Shown here in pieces: positions 17,887-26,981 of a stretch of DNA of 64,000 nt. The stretch is taken from NCBI GenBank assembly GCA_902782145.1, contig CACZLZ010000009.1, positions 1-64,000 on the forward strand. The letters run 5' to 3'. The notes under the pieces are model-generated. The model saw nothing but the letters and a program-made list of their open reading frames with translations. It did not search any database and was not told where the DNA came from. Position 1 is the stretch's first letter. Each line of letters opens with the position of its first letter. The DNA comes from an uncultured Aeromonadales bacterium (GTDB lineage Bacteria > Pseudomonadota > Gammaproteobacteria > Enterobacterales > Succinivibrionaceae). A program made the position numbers and the translations under genes.

Positions 17887-18426
17887 TCACTCGGCGGAGT
17901 TCAGAATATAGTTCAGCAAGGTGTTGCTGTCAGTGGTGTCCAGGCTCACCACCGCATCGGAGATGTTGGACAGCCAGGGATCCCCCTGGTGCACCGTCTG
18001 TCCGGCGATGCACACCACCAAGGCCCCGATGTTGCGCTTCCGGAGCTCATAAAGCCCAGCCCGGTAATCATCTGAGGGCTCCCCGTCCGTAAGGACAAAC
18101 ACCACCGGCCTCCAGTGGTTCCGGTAGTCGTCAACCTTGGTCTCCAGATCGATCTCCTGGGCCACCAGGTTGAAGGCTGCCCCCAGGGCGGTGCAGCCGT
18201 AGATCTCCAGCTCCGGCAGCACAAAAGAGTTGATATCCGTCAGGGGCACCCTGGTCTTGGCGGTGTCACCGAAAGTGATCACCGACACCAGGACCCGGCC
18301 GAAGGTGGACTGGTTCCGCACCAGGGTGGACACAAAGCTCTGCAGTCCGTTCTGCATGGAAAGCATGGCCTCGCCCCGCATGGATCCCGAGGCATCCAGC
18401 AGCAGATAAATGGAAAGATACTCCAT
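17887..18426 (-). CDS. TerY-like vWA protein, short form
   Basis: 179 residues, a single vWA domain without the zinc ribbon of its neighbour. MIDAS residues are intact: DASGS (Asp11, Ser13, Ser15), GCTALG and LTDGEPSDD. ATG at 18426 is chosen because AGGAGG lies nine bases upstream and the start (MEYLSIYLLLDAS) lines up with the other vWA protein; a GTG at 18435 abuts the ribosome site and is unlikely. It is separated by 617 bases from the rest of the cluster but shares its strand. It is most likely part of the same TerY-P-like system. Confidence 0.82.
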   Translation of the reverse strand: MEYLSIYLLLDASGSMRGEAMLSMQNGLQSFVSTLVRNQSTFGRVLVSVITFGDTAKTRVPLTDINSFVLPELEIYGCTALGAAFNLVAQEIDLETKVDDYRNHWRPVVFVLTDGEPSDDYRAGLYELRKRNIGALVVCIAGQTVHQGDPWLSNISDAVVSLDTTDSNTLLNYILNSAE

Positions 18427-18516
18427 GCCCTTCACCCTCCTGTGGTGCAGCTCCCAGGCGCCTTTTGCGGTTTCCGGGGGAAACGGATCAGCCTGCCGGC
18501 GATCCTCCTCTTCCCG

Positions 18517-19347
18517 TCACTTCTTCCCGGCGGCGCTGCCGCTGTCCTGGCCGGCCTCACCGGCGGCAGCCCCCGTCTCCAGGAAGCGGGTCCGGTAACT
18601 GTCTGCAATGGACTCCACCAGGCCGTCACTAACCAGCACATCCAAAGTGCGCTGGAGCTTCCGGATAATGCCCCGGTCAAAGCTGGGGCCGAATGCCATG
18701 ACCCGGTCGGCGTCGCAGCGGTGGTTCTCCAAGTTCACCGCGGCGGGAACAAAGGTATGGCGCTCCAGTTTGTGGGTTGCCATATAGTAGGCGGCCTCCC
18801 ACTCACTGGCCACCACCACGTCCAGTTCACCGCTGAGCAGTTTGCCAAACTGGATCTCCGGATCGTCGGAGTAATCCTTCACGATCAGGGGATCATCATC
18901 CAGCTCGTCGAAATAGGAAAAGGTGCGGATGATGCCCACCACATGGGAATAAAGGTGAGAGTACTTCTGCACCGGACGGGCGGCATCGGACTTCTGGTAG
19001 ACATACTGCCGGATCCCCGCCAGATAAGGGTTCTTCAGCCTGGGGAAGCCGTTGGTGTCCGCCATGTGGGTGCTCATGCCGGCCACGGCGTCGATATTCT
19101 CATTCTTCAGATCCACCAGGGCCCGGGAGGCGGGCATGGGCTTGAACTCAAACTTGAACCCCGACTCCCTTCCCAGGGTGCGCACCACGTCAATGTCGAT
19201 GCCCGTCAGCTGCTCCCCGTCATCCTGGAAGAAGTTCCAGGGTCCCTCCACCGGGATCCCCACCACAAACACATCCTTGGCCAGAACGGGGGACGCCAGG
19301 ACGGTGAACACCGCCAGCACTGCCGCGCACAACAGTTTTTTAATCAT
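18517..19347 (-). CDS. Periplasmic solute-binding protein, SBP_bac_3 type
   Basis: About 277 residues with a clear signal peptide (MIKKLL, hydrophobic core, cleavage after VLA). The mature protein has the family 3 pattern: GEQLTGIDIDVVRTLG, NENIDAVAGMS, LLSGELDVVVA, and a C-terminal helix LVESIADSYRTRF. Such proteins deliver amino acids or similar small ligands to an ABC importer or a sensor. No matching permease or ATPase is adjacent; the Sap system next door uses its own binding protein. A GTG at 19359 could add four residues. It is transcribed away from sapA across a 226-base shared region. Confidence 0.8.
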   Translation of the reverse strand: MIKKLLCAAVLAVFTVLASPVLAKDVFVVGIPVEGPWNFFQDDGEQLTGIDIDVVRTLGRESGFKFEFKPMPASRALVDLKNENIDAVAGMSTHMADTNGFPRLKNPYLAGIRQYVYQKSDAARPVQKYSHLYSHVVGIIRTFSYFDELDDDPLIVKDYSDDPEIQFGKLLSGELDVVVASEWEAAYYMATHKLERHTFVPAAVNLENHRCDADRVMAFGPSFDRGIIRKLQRTLDVLVSDGLVESIADSYRTRFLETGAAAGEAGQDSGSAAGKK

Positions 19348-19512
19348 GGACAAATTCACAAGTTCTCTGAGGATATCACTGCCGGGATTGCCTCCCCGGC
19401 ACAGATGGAAAAAAGGGCGCGCCGGAGGCTCCCGGATCTCTCCAGGGACCTTGCAGATCCGGCCCGGAGGACAGACGGCACCATGGCCAAAGCCCCCTCC
19501 GGGGCGGCCGGT

Positions 19513-19542
19513 TTGGCCGCCGCTCGCTTTTTCAATTATAAT
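19513..19542 (+). promoter_or_regulatory. Likely sigma-70 promoter of the sap operon
   Basis: TATAAT at 19537-19542 with TTGGCC at 19513-19518, an 18-base spacer, 31 bases before the sapA start. The same AT-rich core reads TATAAT on the minus strand (19540-19535) and might also serve the divergent binding-protein gene. Confidence 0.5.
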
Positions 19543-19573
19543 TAATCACACTTGAGTTTGGGGACGCCGCGTC

Positions 19574-21259
19574 ATGATTTTGTTATCTGCCTACCGAAAA
19601 AGGGGAGCCGCTGCCCTGGCAGCCCTGGCGCTCCTGGCATCGGGATGCGGTCCCGGCAAGATCATCCACCGGGACTATGAGACCCAGAACGGGGTGATCT
19701 TCTGCGTCAACTCCACGGTGTCCAACCTGGATCCCGTGAGCAATGAGATTAATGTCACCTCGGTGACCCTGGCCCAGAACGTGTTCAACCGCCTGGTGCG
19801 CTACGACTCCGCCCAAAACACCTTCCTGCCGGAGATCGCCTCCTCCTGGACGGTGTCCGAGGACGCCATGGTGTACCGCTTCACCCTCAGAGATGACGTA
19901 AATTTCCACTCCGTGCCCTGGTTCTCCCCGGCCCGGAGCCTCACCGCCGATGACGTGGTGTTCTCCTTTGAGCGGATCATGGACTACACCGCCCCCGACG
20001 GGGACGGATCCGAGGCCGCCGCCGCCCTGACCCGCAGCGGCTACGATATCCTGGACTTCCGCCACCTGTTGCGGGTCCGGCAGTATGTGCGCTCGGTGAC
20101 CGCCGTGGACCGGCACACCGTGGAGTTCCAGCTGGTGCGCCCCTGGTCCTATTTTCTGGAGCTGCTGGCCAACACCAACTGCATCATCAGCTCCCGGGAG
20201 TTCTACGACTCCATTCCCGACTCCCCCAAGAAGGAGGACTACTTCAGGAACCATCCGGTGGGCACCGGCCCCTTCCGCCTGGCCTCCATGAAGTTCAACG
20301 ATCACATCATCCTGGAGCGCAACCCCTCCTACTGGCTGGATCCCGCCCTGCCCCGGCTCAGCAAGCTGGTGCTGGATATCACCCCCAACCGGGCCGAGCG
20401 CATGAACAAGATGCTCACCGGAGAGTGCATGGTGAGCAACCAGCCCAGCAAGGCCGTCAGCGCCACCGGTGGAGCTGCCAAGAACTTCTCCTCCCTGGGA
20501 TCTGAGACCTACGACGCCACCATGATCTTCTTCAACACCTCCCGGATCCCCACCAACAGCCCGGATGTGCGCCAGGCTGTGGCCTCGGCGATAAACCGGG
20601 AAGTTTACGGTAGCGTCCTCTACCCCCATTCGGCCATGCTGCCCACCAGCATGCTTCCCTTTGACGTGACCTTCTTTGCCACGGTGGCCCACCAGGAGAC
20701 CGCCGCCGCCGCCCGGCTCCTGGCGGAGAAGGCGCCCCAGATCCTCCGGCGCAGCGGCATTGTCTATGTCTACATTGAGCGCAGCAGCAGCCGCATGGGC
20801 TACAACATCTCCCGGCTGACCCAGCTCCTGCGCAGCGACCTCAGCGCCCTGGGCCTGCATCCCCGGGTCCGGGAGGTAGACGCCCGCACATTGTCCCGGA
20901 TCGCCGCCCGGAACGCCTACGACATCATCGTCACCCGGAACATCTTCCCCATCAAAATGCCCCTGTACAAGCTTCACGCCATGTTCCAGTGCGTGGACGG
21001 CCGCCCGGCGGGGGGCAATTACTCCGCCTACTGCAGCACCGAGCTCCAGGAGCTGCTGGACCGCAACAAATACCTTAAGCTCAAGGACATAAGCCTGGAG
21101 GATCTCCAGGCCATCAACGCCCGGATCGAGCGGGATCTGCCCATGATGACCGTGAGCATCGCCAGCGACTACTACATCTACCATCCCGCCCTGGCGGGGA
21201 TCCGGCGCAGTGCCAACCACGGCCTGGACTTCACGGAGGCGCACCTGCTGGCACCATGA
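19574..21259 (+). CDS. sapA: SapA-type peptide-binding lipoprotein of an ABC importer
   Basis: 561 residues, SBP_bac_5 family. The N-terminus has a lipoprotein signal (LLASGC, lipidated Cys at about 25) where E. coli SapA has an ordinary signal peptide. Family motifs include EIASSWTVSEDAMVYRFTLR, LTADDVVFSFER, HPVGTGPFRL and ILERNPSYW. Sap importers take up peptides, including antimicrobial peptides, and in enterics sapBCDF also affects putrescine or potassium transport. It is the first gene of a complete sapABCDF operon; its stop overlaps the sapB start (ATGA). Confidence 0.9.
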   Translation: MILLSAYRKRGAAALAALALLASGCGPGKIIHRDYETQNGVIFCVNSTVSNLDPVSNEINVTSVTLAQNVFNRLVRYDSAQNTFLPEIASSWTVSEDAMVYRFTLRDDVNFHSVPWFSPARSLTADDVVFSFERIMDYTAPDGDGSEAAAALTRSGYDILDFRHLLRVRQYVRSVTAVDRHTVEFQLVRPWSYFLELLANTNCIISSREFYDSIPDSPKKEDYFRNHPVGTGPFRLASMKFNDHIILERNPSYWLDPALPRLSKLVLDITPNRAERMNKMLTGECMVSNQPSKAVSATGGAAKNFSSLGSETYDATMIFFNTSRIPTNSPDVRQAVASAINREVYGSVLYPHSAMLPTSMLPFDVTFFATVAHQETAAAARLLAEKAPQILRRSGIVYVYIERSSSRMGYNISRLTQLLRSDLSALGLHPRVREVDARTLSRIAARNAYDIIVTRNIFPIKMPLYKLHAMFQCVDGRPAGGNYSAYCSTELQELLDRNKYLKLKDISLEDLQAINARIERDLPMMTVSIASDYYIYHPALAGIRRSANHGLDFTEAHLLAP

Positions 21260-22218
21260 TCCTGATCCTCCTGCGGAAATCCGCAATGCTGCTACTGTCG
21301 GCGGTGATCCTGCTGCTGCTGACCTTCTGGTTCCACGTCCGGTCCAATGATCTGGGGGATCAGGATCTGTTCCTGCGCTTCCTGATCTACTTGAACCGGA
21401 TCCTGCGCCTGGACTTCGGCTTCTCCGCCCAGTCCTCCCGCCCGGTGTCCGGAGAGTTTCTGGAATACGGCGCCGCCACGGCGGAGCTGTGCCTGGCAGC
21501 CATGATCCCCTCCCTGGCGGCGGGGTTCTTCCTGGGCTGCTTTGCCGCCCTGCACAAGGATCGCTGGCTGGACAGCGCCATCACCAACTCCAGCATCATG
21601 TTCTCCTCCATCCCGGTGTTCTGGATCGCCCAGATCTTCATCGCCCTCCTGGCGGTCAGGGTGGACTGGATCCCCAGCAACGGCCGGATCAGCCTGCTGT
21701 ACAGCACCGAGCAGATCACCGGCTTCATCCTGGTGGACACCCTCCTCCGGGACGGCTTCGGGGACTCCTTCCTCAACGCCCTGACCCACTTCATCCTGCC
21801 GGTGCTGTCCCTTTCCATCCTCCCCACCACGGAGATGATCCGCATTGTGCGCAACTCCCTGTACAGCGTCATGCAGCAGAACTACATCAAGGCCGCCTTC
21901 AGCCGGGGCTGGAGCTCCTGGTACATCATCTACCGCCACGGGCTGCGCAACGCCATGCCCTCCATCCTGGCCCAGTGCGGCTCGGTGCTGTTCCTGACTT
22001 TCACCTCGGTGATCATTGTGGAGAATGTCTACAACTGGCCCGGGGTGGGCACCTGGATCATTGAGGCCATCCGCAGCGGGGACGTGAATGTGGTCAACGC
22101 CTACCTGGTGCTGGTGGGCATGCTCTTTGTGGTGCTGAACATATCCCTTGAATTTGCCGCCGATCTGTCCATAATCTACCTGAACCACCCGGGCCGGGGC
22201 CGGAGCACGCCGTCATGA
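21256..22218 (+). CDS. sapB: SapB-type ABC transporter permease
   Basis: 320 residues, about six membrane segments. It has the permease coupling-helix (EAA) region YIKAAFSRGWSSW...HGLRNA (about 214-236) and the FTSVIIVENVYNWPGVGTW segment typical of DppB/SapB. The start overlaps the sapA stop by four bases, so the genes are translationally coupled. It pairs with SapC to form the membrane channel. Confidence 0.9.
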   Translation: MILILLRKSAMLLLSAVILLLLTFWFHVRSNDLGDQDLFLRFLIYLNRILRLDFGFSAQSSRPVSGEFLEYGAATAELCLAAMIPSLAAGFFLGCFAALHKDRWLDSAITNSSIMFSSIPVFWIAQIFIALLAVRVDWIPSNGRISLLYSTEQITGFILVDTLLRDGFGDSFLNALTHFILPVLSLSILPTTEMIRIVRNSLYSVMQQNYIKAAFSRGWSSWYIIYRHGLRNAMPSILAQCGSVLFLTFTSVIIVENVYNWPGVGTWIIEAIRSGDVNVVNAYLVLVGMLFVVLNISLEFAADLSIIYLNHPGRGRSTPS

Positions 22219-22254
22219 CCGGAAGCAGCAGATCCCCCGGGACACGGAGGCGCC

Positions 22255-23139
22255 ATGAGTGAGGAAAAGGACACATCCCGGGGACAGGGATTCATCCAGG
22301 TGCTCCACAGCAACTGGATGGCCTGGTACGCCATGTGGTTTCTGGTGGCCTACTTCCTGCTGGTGGCCGGATCCATGGCCTTCATCGATCTCAATCCCTA
22401 CGATCAGCAGACCATGGACTTCTTCCGCCCGCCCCGGATCTCCTTCTCCTTCAGCCAGGGCTTAAGCAAGTTCATCCTGGGCACCGACGATCTGGGACGG
22501 GACGTGTATGCCCGGCTGATCTACGGCGCCCGGAACACCTTCCTCTACGCCCTGGCGGCGGCGGTGATCTCCTCCCTGGCCGGAGGGCTGGTGGGGTTCC
22601 TGAGCGCCCTCTATTCCAGCCGGCTCCTGAACATCATCCGGATCCTGGTCTCCTCGGTGCGATCCTACACCCCGGTGATCCTGGCCTTTGCCATCATCAC
22701 CGTCCTGGGACCCAGCCTCAAAAACGCCGCCGTGGCCATCGCCGTGTCCCTGATCCCCCGCTTCACCCTGATCTGCCATGAGATCACCACCTCAGAGATG
22801 AAGAAGGAGTACATCCGGGCGGTGATGCTGGACGGGGCCGGCACCCTGGCCATGTTCCGCCTGTCACTGTTCCCCAATATCCGGGATGTGCTGATCATCC
22901 AGTTCACCAAGCATTTCTCCATGGCCATCCTGGATCTGACGGCCCTGGGGTTCCTGGGGCTCAGCGCCGAGGCCCAGGAGCCGGAGCTGGGAAGCATGAT
23001 CGCTGAGAACATGGACATGCTCTACACCGGCAACTACTGGATCATCGCCATCCCGGGTGTGGCCATCATCTCCTTCGTCATCGCCATCAACATCCTCAGC
23101 GACGGGATCCGCAACGCCCTGCACCGGGAGAACCTCTGA
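22255..23139 (+). CDS. sapC: SapC-type ABC transporter permease
   Basis: 294 residues, DppC/SapC type with about six membrane segments. FILGTDDLGRDVYARLIYGARNT is the hallmark, broken here into two parts: GTDDLGRDV and RLIYGARNT. The coupling-helix region is EYIRAVMLDGAGTLAMFRLSL. Start ATG 22255 follows CGGAGGCGCC. The gap to sapB is 36 bases and to sapD one base. Confidence 0.9.
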   Translation: MSEEKDTSRGQGFIQVLHSNWMAWYAMWFLVAYFLLVAGSMAFIDLNPYDQQTMDFFRPPRISFSFSQGLSKFILGTDDLGRDVYARLIYGARNTFLYALAAAVISSLAGGLVGFLSALYSSRLLNIIRILVSSVRSYTPVILAFAIITVLGPSLKNAAVAIAVSLIPRFTLICHEITTSEMKKEYIRAVMLDGAGTLAMFRLSLFPNIRDVLIIQFTKHFSMAILDLTALGFLGLSAEAQEPELGSMIAENMDMLYTGNYWIIAIPGVAIISFVIAINILSDGIRNALHRENL

Positions 23140-23140
23140 C

Positions 23141-24157
23141 ATGGCGCTGCTGGATATCAGAAACCTCTCAGTCCGGGTGGGGCCCGGCAGGGACGCCCTG
23201 ACCGTGGTGGACCGGATCAGCCTGACGGTGAACGAAGGCCGGATCCTGGCCCTGGTGGGGGCCTCAGGCTCCGGCAAAAGCCTTTTGATGCAGGCGGTGA
23301 TGATGCTCCGCCGGGACAACATCTCCTACTCCGCCGACCGGTTCAAGCTGGACGGTGAGGATCTGCTGAAGATCCCCTCCCGGAAGCGGCGCCGGATCAT
23401 CGGCCAGAACATCTCCTTCATCATGCAGGATCCCCGGCAGAGCCTGGATCCCACCATGAAGATCCGGGATCAGATCTACGAGGTGATGCCCCGGATCCCC
23501 TGGTACCATGTGCTCTCCCGGCTGAAGAACTTCTTCCGCCGCACCCGGAGCAAGACCGCCGCCGCGCTGCTCCACCGCAGCGGGATCCGGGATCATGAGC
23601 GGATCCTGGGATCCTACCCGGCCCAGCTGTCCGACGTGGAGTGCCAGAAGATCATGCTGGCCATTGCCCTGGCCTCCAAGCCCCGTATCCTGCTGCTGGA
23701 CGAGCCGGTGGTGAACCTGGAGACCGCCTCCCGGCTCCAGGTGCTGAAACTGCTGGACCGGTGCGCCAAGAACGACCGGACGGCGGTGGTGGTGATCTGC
23801 AACGATCTGGCCTCGGTCTACAACTTTGCCGACGAGTTCGCCTTCATGTATGCCGGTCAGATCGTGGAGCGGGGCAGCCGGGACCGGATCCTGAACAATC
23901 CCCGGCACCCCTACACCGCCTCCCTGATCCGCACCATGCTGGAGCTGGGACGGAACGGGCGGCTCAAGCGCTACCTGCCGGTGCTCAGCGGCAAGCACCC
24001 AGACTACCGCAGCATGCCCGTGGGCTGCCGCTTCGGCGCCCGGTGCCGCCGGGCCCGCCGGGAGTGCAACCGGGAGCCGGAGATGATCATCAGCAAGAAT
24101 GAGCAGTACCGCTGCCATTTCCCCCTGGAAGACGGAGCACTTTACGAGGATGAATAG
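23141..24157 (+). CDS. sapD: SapD-type ABC transporter ATPase
   Basis: 338 residues starting at ATG 23141, one base after the sapC stop. Walker A is GASGSGKS (40-47); Walker B is RILLLDEPV. The signature region reads AQLSDVECQK instead of LSGGQ, a deviation that SapD proteins are known for. The C-terminus has the oligopeptide-transporter extension with a Cys cluster (GCRFGARCRRARREC). It pairs with SapF. Confidence 0.9.
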   Translation: MALLDIRNLSVRVGPGRDALTVVDRISLTVNEGRILALVGASGSGKSLLMQAVMMLRRDNISYSADRFKLDGEDLLKIPSRKRRRIIGQNISFIMQDPRQSLDPTMKIRDQIYEVMPRIPWYHVLSRLKNFFRRTRSKTAAALLHRSGIRDHERILGSYPAQLSDVECQKIMLAIALASKPRILLLDEPVVNLETASRLQVLKLLDRCAKNDRTAVVVICNDLASVYNFADEFAFMYAGQIVERGSRDRILNNPRHPYTASLIRTMLELGRNGRLKRYLPVLSGKHPDYRSMPVGCRFGARCRRARRECNREPEMIISKNEQYRCHFPLEDGALYEDE

Positions 24158-24989
24158 CGGCGATCCCCTGATAAGGCTCAGCGGAGTCTGCTACCGGGAG
24201 CACTCCCCCTGGTTCAGCCGCCTGTTCCGGGCGGAGTACATACTGAAGGATATCTCCTTCAGCCTGGAGGACGGTGAGTCCATGGCGGTGGTGGGGGACG
24301 AGGACAGCGGCAAAAGCGAACTCATCGCCCTGATCGCCGGTCTGCTGGAGCCCACCCGGGGCCGGATCCTGTACAGCGGCCAGACCGCTGCCGCCAATCC
24401 CCGGAACCGGGCCCGGAACTTCCGCATGATCTTCCAGGATCAGGAGACCTCCCTGAACCGGAAGCTCAGGATCCGGGACATCCTGCAGATCCCGCTGCTC
24501 ATCAACACCGGCATGGATCGCCGGGAGCGGCTGGAGCGCATCGCCGACACCCTCAACCTGGTGGATCTGCCGGAGAGCATCGCCGGGCGCTACCCCTCAG
24601 AGCTGTCCCACGGACAGATGAAGCGGGTGTCCTTCGCCCGGGCCCTGATCCTGAACCCCCGGGTGATCCTGGCCGACAAGTCCATCAGCTCGTTCGATCC
24701 CAACCTTAGGGCCCATATCTGCAACATGCTGCTGCGCCTGCAGAAGGAGCGCCGGATCTCCTCCATCATCACCACCTCGGATCTGGATCTGGTCCGGAAC
24801 ATCAGTGACCGGCTGCTGGTGCTGGATCGGGGGGAGATTGTGGAGTTCGGGGACACCCGGAAGATCCTCAGTGCCCCCCAGAGCCCCACCGCCACAAGAC
24901 TGCTGATGAACTACTACAACGAATATCGGTGCGATGCGGATCATGTGCTGGAGCGGGGGAGAAAGGCCGTGAAGCACCACGAATTTTAG
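24150..24989 (+). CDS. sapF: SapF-type ABC transporter ATPase
   Basis: 279 residues starting at ATG 24150, overlapping the end of sapD by eight bases. Walker A is GDEDSGKS (49-56), the signature is ELSHGQMKR and Walker B is RVILADKSISS, where the usual Asp-Glu is Asp-Lys. SapF of E. coli reads similarly (ADEA in most ABC proteins), so the Lys at the catalytic Glu position is notable; SapD may supply the active site. It is the last gene of the operon. Confidence 0.87.
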   Translation: MNSGDPLIRLSGVCYREHSPWFSRLFRAEYILKDISFSLEDGESMAVVGDEDSGKSELIALIAGLLEPTRGRILYSGQTAAANPRNRARNFRMIFQDQETSLNRKLRIRDILQIPLLINTGMDRRERLERIADTLNLVDLPESIAGRYPSELSHGQMKRVSFARALILNPRVILADKSISSFDPNLRAHICNMLLRLQKERRISSIITTSDLDLVRNISDRLLVLDRGEIVEFGDTRKILSAPQSPTATRLLMNYYNEYRCDADHVLERGRKAVKHHEF

Positions 24990-25046
24990 ACACCACCCTG
25001 GGCCCGGGTCCCCTGGGATCTGCCGGAAAGCAACAGGAACCTACCC

Positions 25047-26714
25047 ATGAACCAGGATAACAGATTCAACTTTCTGCACCGCACATGGATCACCATGATC
25101 GCCATGCAGCGGTACCGCCGGCTCGGTATCTTTCTGATCGTGGCCTTGATCTACTCCGGTCTGTACTATTTCGCCGGTACCGGCGGCCGCAGCCTGGAAC
25201 AATTGCTGGTGGCACCCAATCCCCTGGAAGCCCTCCATTTTGTGAGTCTGGCCCTGCTCATGGCCTGCATCTACCTGGCCGCCGGCTGCCACCGCAGCGC
25301 CGCCTGGGTGAAGATGCTGCTGATCATTCCCACTATTGCCGCCTTCATCCTCCTGGAGATCCTGCTGTCCGGCAACGGTAACTTCATATTCGATCTGGCA
25401 GGATCCAGTTTCTCCGAATTCACCGGCCTGCGCACCGGCACCACCATGATGACCATCACCTGCTACCCGGTCTATTTCCTCATTGCCGGTTACTGCACCT
25501 TCATGGCCTGGATCCTGCGGCGGCAAAAGGCCCGCCCTGTCGGCAACAGCGACACCAAGGACGTCGCCCTGAAGTTTAGGGATCTGTCCGGGATCAGTTT
25601 CCAGACCGGCACAGACAGCCGGGCCCGGCCTGGTGCCGCACCCGGCGGCGCCGGATCTGAAAGCGGCAGCACCGGGCCGGATGCCGCAGAACAGAGCGGC
25701 CCCGATCAGGATGGTCCGGATCCGGCCCACGGGGCCACCGCCGAGCTGGATCTGGCCCTGGCATCCCTCAGGCAGTCCTCCGTCCATGGGGAATTTCAGT
25801 CCACAGCCCGGGAGGACTTCCGGGATCAGGATCGTCTCCAGACAGCAGGCCGCAAGGACAAGTCAGCCCCCGCCGTTCTCCGCCTGATAAGCTACGCCGC
25901 CTTCCGGGGGATCCAGTCCCAAGAGCTCCGGGAAATCTGCCGGGATGATCTGGCCGAGCGCTTCGGACTCACCACCGATCCTGCCGCCTTTGCCGGCGAG
26001 ATGGCCAGGGCCCAGGGCATGACTGAGGATGAGTTCATCCAAGGCATTGATGAGCTCAGCCGCCAGATCCCCGACGAACTGTTCCGGAAACAGGCCTACT
26101 GCGCCCTGGCGGAGGCGCTGTTCTATGACGAGGAGATCACGTCCGCCGAGCATCTGCTCCTTTCCCGGATGGGACAGGCCTTCGGACTGAAACTGGCAAC
26201 CGCAGCCCGGATCCTGGACTCCCTGGGACGTGCCGCCAACCTCCGCTTCAGCCTGGCATCCCATGCCTGGATCCCTTACGGCGCTCCCGAACAGCCAACA
26301 GGCGGCAGCTGGAGCGGATATGGCAGTGCCGGCACCCGGAGCGGATCCGGCAGTGGTTCAGGGAAATGGCAGCAGGGTGCCTGGGGCGGCAGCGGCACGA
26401 ATGCCGGCACAGGCGCAAACGCAGGCAGAAAGACCGACACCGGAGAGCAGAGCCGGAAACAGGACAGTCAGACCAGAAAGAAGGGGCAGTATGTGCCCTA
26501 TGACGATCTCCGGAGCGCCTACACCACCCTTCAGCAGCACCCCACGGCCACCGACGAAGAGCTCCGCAAGGCCTATATCCGCATGGTTGCCCGCTACCAT
26601 CCGGATCGGGCTGCCGCTCTGGGCCTCAGCGAAGAGGAAAAGAACCGCTACAAGGAGACCACCCAGCGCCTGAACGGCGCCTGGGAGCTGATCAGCAAGG
26701 CCCGGGGGCTCTGA
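25047..26714 (+). CDS. Membrane protein with TerB-like and DnaJ domains
   Basis: 555 residues. Four membrane segments (about 26-44, 63-81, 87-108, 138-157) are followed by a low-complexity linker, a TerB-like helical domain (about 270-395), a second Gly/Ser-rich linker and a C-terminal J domain with HPD at 518-520. E. coli DjlA has one membrane segment, TerB, then J, so this is a DjlA-like protein with an enlarged membrane part. J domains stimulate DnaK, so it should recruit DnaK to the membrane. It follows the sap operon by 57 bases. TerB proteins also accompany TerY-type genes, which may or may not be relevant to the cluster at 8722-18426. Confidence 0.75.
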   Translation: MNQDNRFNFLHRTWITMIAMQRYRRLGIFLIVALIYSGLYYFAGTGGRSLEQLLVAPNPLEALHFVSLALLMACIYLAAGCHRSAAWVKMLLIIPTIAAFILLEILLSGNGNFIFDLAGSSFSEFTGLRTGTTMMTITCYPVYFLIAGYCTFMAWILRRQKARPVGNSDTKDVALKFRDLSGISFQTGTDSRARPGAAPGGAGSESGSTGPDAAEQSGPDQDGPDPAHGATAELDLALASLRQSSVHGEFQSTAREDFRDQDRLQTAGRKDKSAPAVLRLISYAAFRGIQSQELREICRDDLAERFGLTTDPAAFAGEMARAQGMTEDEFIQGIDELSRQIPDELFRKQAYCALAEALFYDEEITSAEHLLLSRMGQAFGLKLATAARILDSLGRAANLRFSLASHAWIPYGAPEQPTGGSWSGYGSAGTRSGSGSGSGKWQQGAWGGSGTNAGTGANAGRKTDTGEQSRKQDSQTRKKGQYVPYDDLRSAYTTLQQHPTATDEELRKAYIRMVARYHPDRAAALGLSEEEKNRYKETTQRLNGAWELISKARGL

Positions 26715-26808
26715 GTCTGCGCCCCGGTGCCGGGCCCTCCCGGGAAGGATACAGCCGGCCGGATCCTGCCGCCGCCAATGCACCCCCGGGACACCATGCT
26801 GCACCAAA

Positions 26809-26851
26809 AAGGCCCCGGATCTGATCCTCACAAGATCAGATCCGGGGCCTT
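26809..26851 (-). terminator. Strong rho-independent terminator of metY
   Basis: A perfect 18-bp stem (26809-26826 with 26834-26851) and a seven-base loop. On the minus strand it is followed by five T (TTTTTGG). It lies about 130 bases after the metY stop. The plus strand has no T run, so it serves mainly the minus strand. Confidence 0.85.
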
Positions 26852-26981
26852 GTGCGTTACGTCCCCGGCGGTTGAACAGCCGCTGCCATCAGAGCACGTT
26901 CCTGAGACGGCAGAGCCGGGGATCACCGGATCCGGTGCGATCTTCAGTCCGGCAATCCCGGACAGTTCTCAGAGGGCACCC

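Noticed and set aside
8722-18426. Type VI secretion-linked kinase/phosphatase set
   Set aside because: No tss genes are present; vWA with TerY-C zinc ribbon fits the TerY-P type better.
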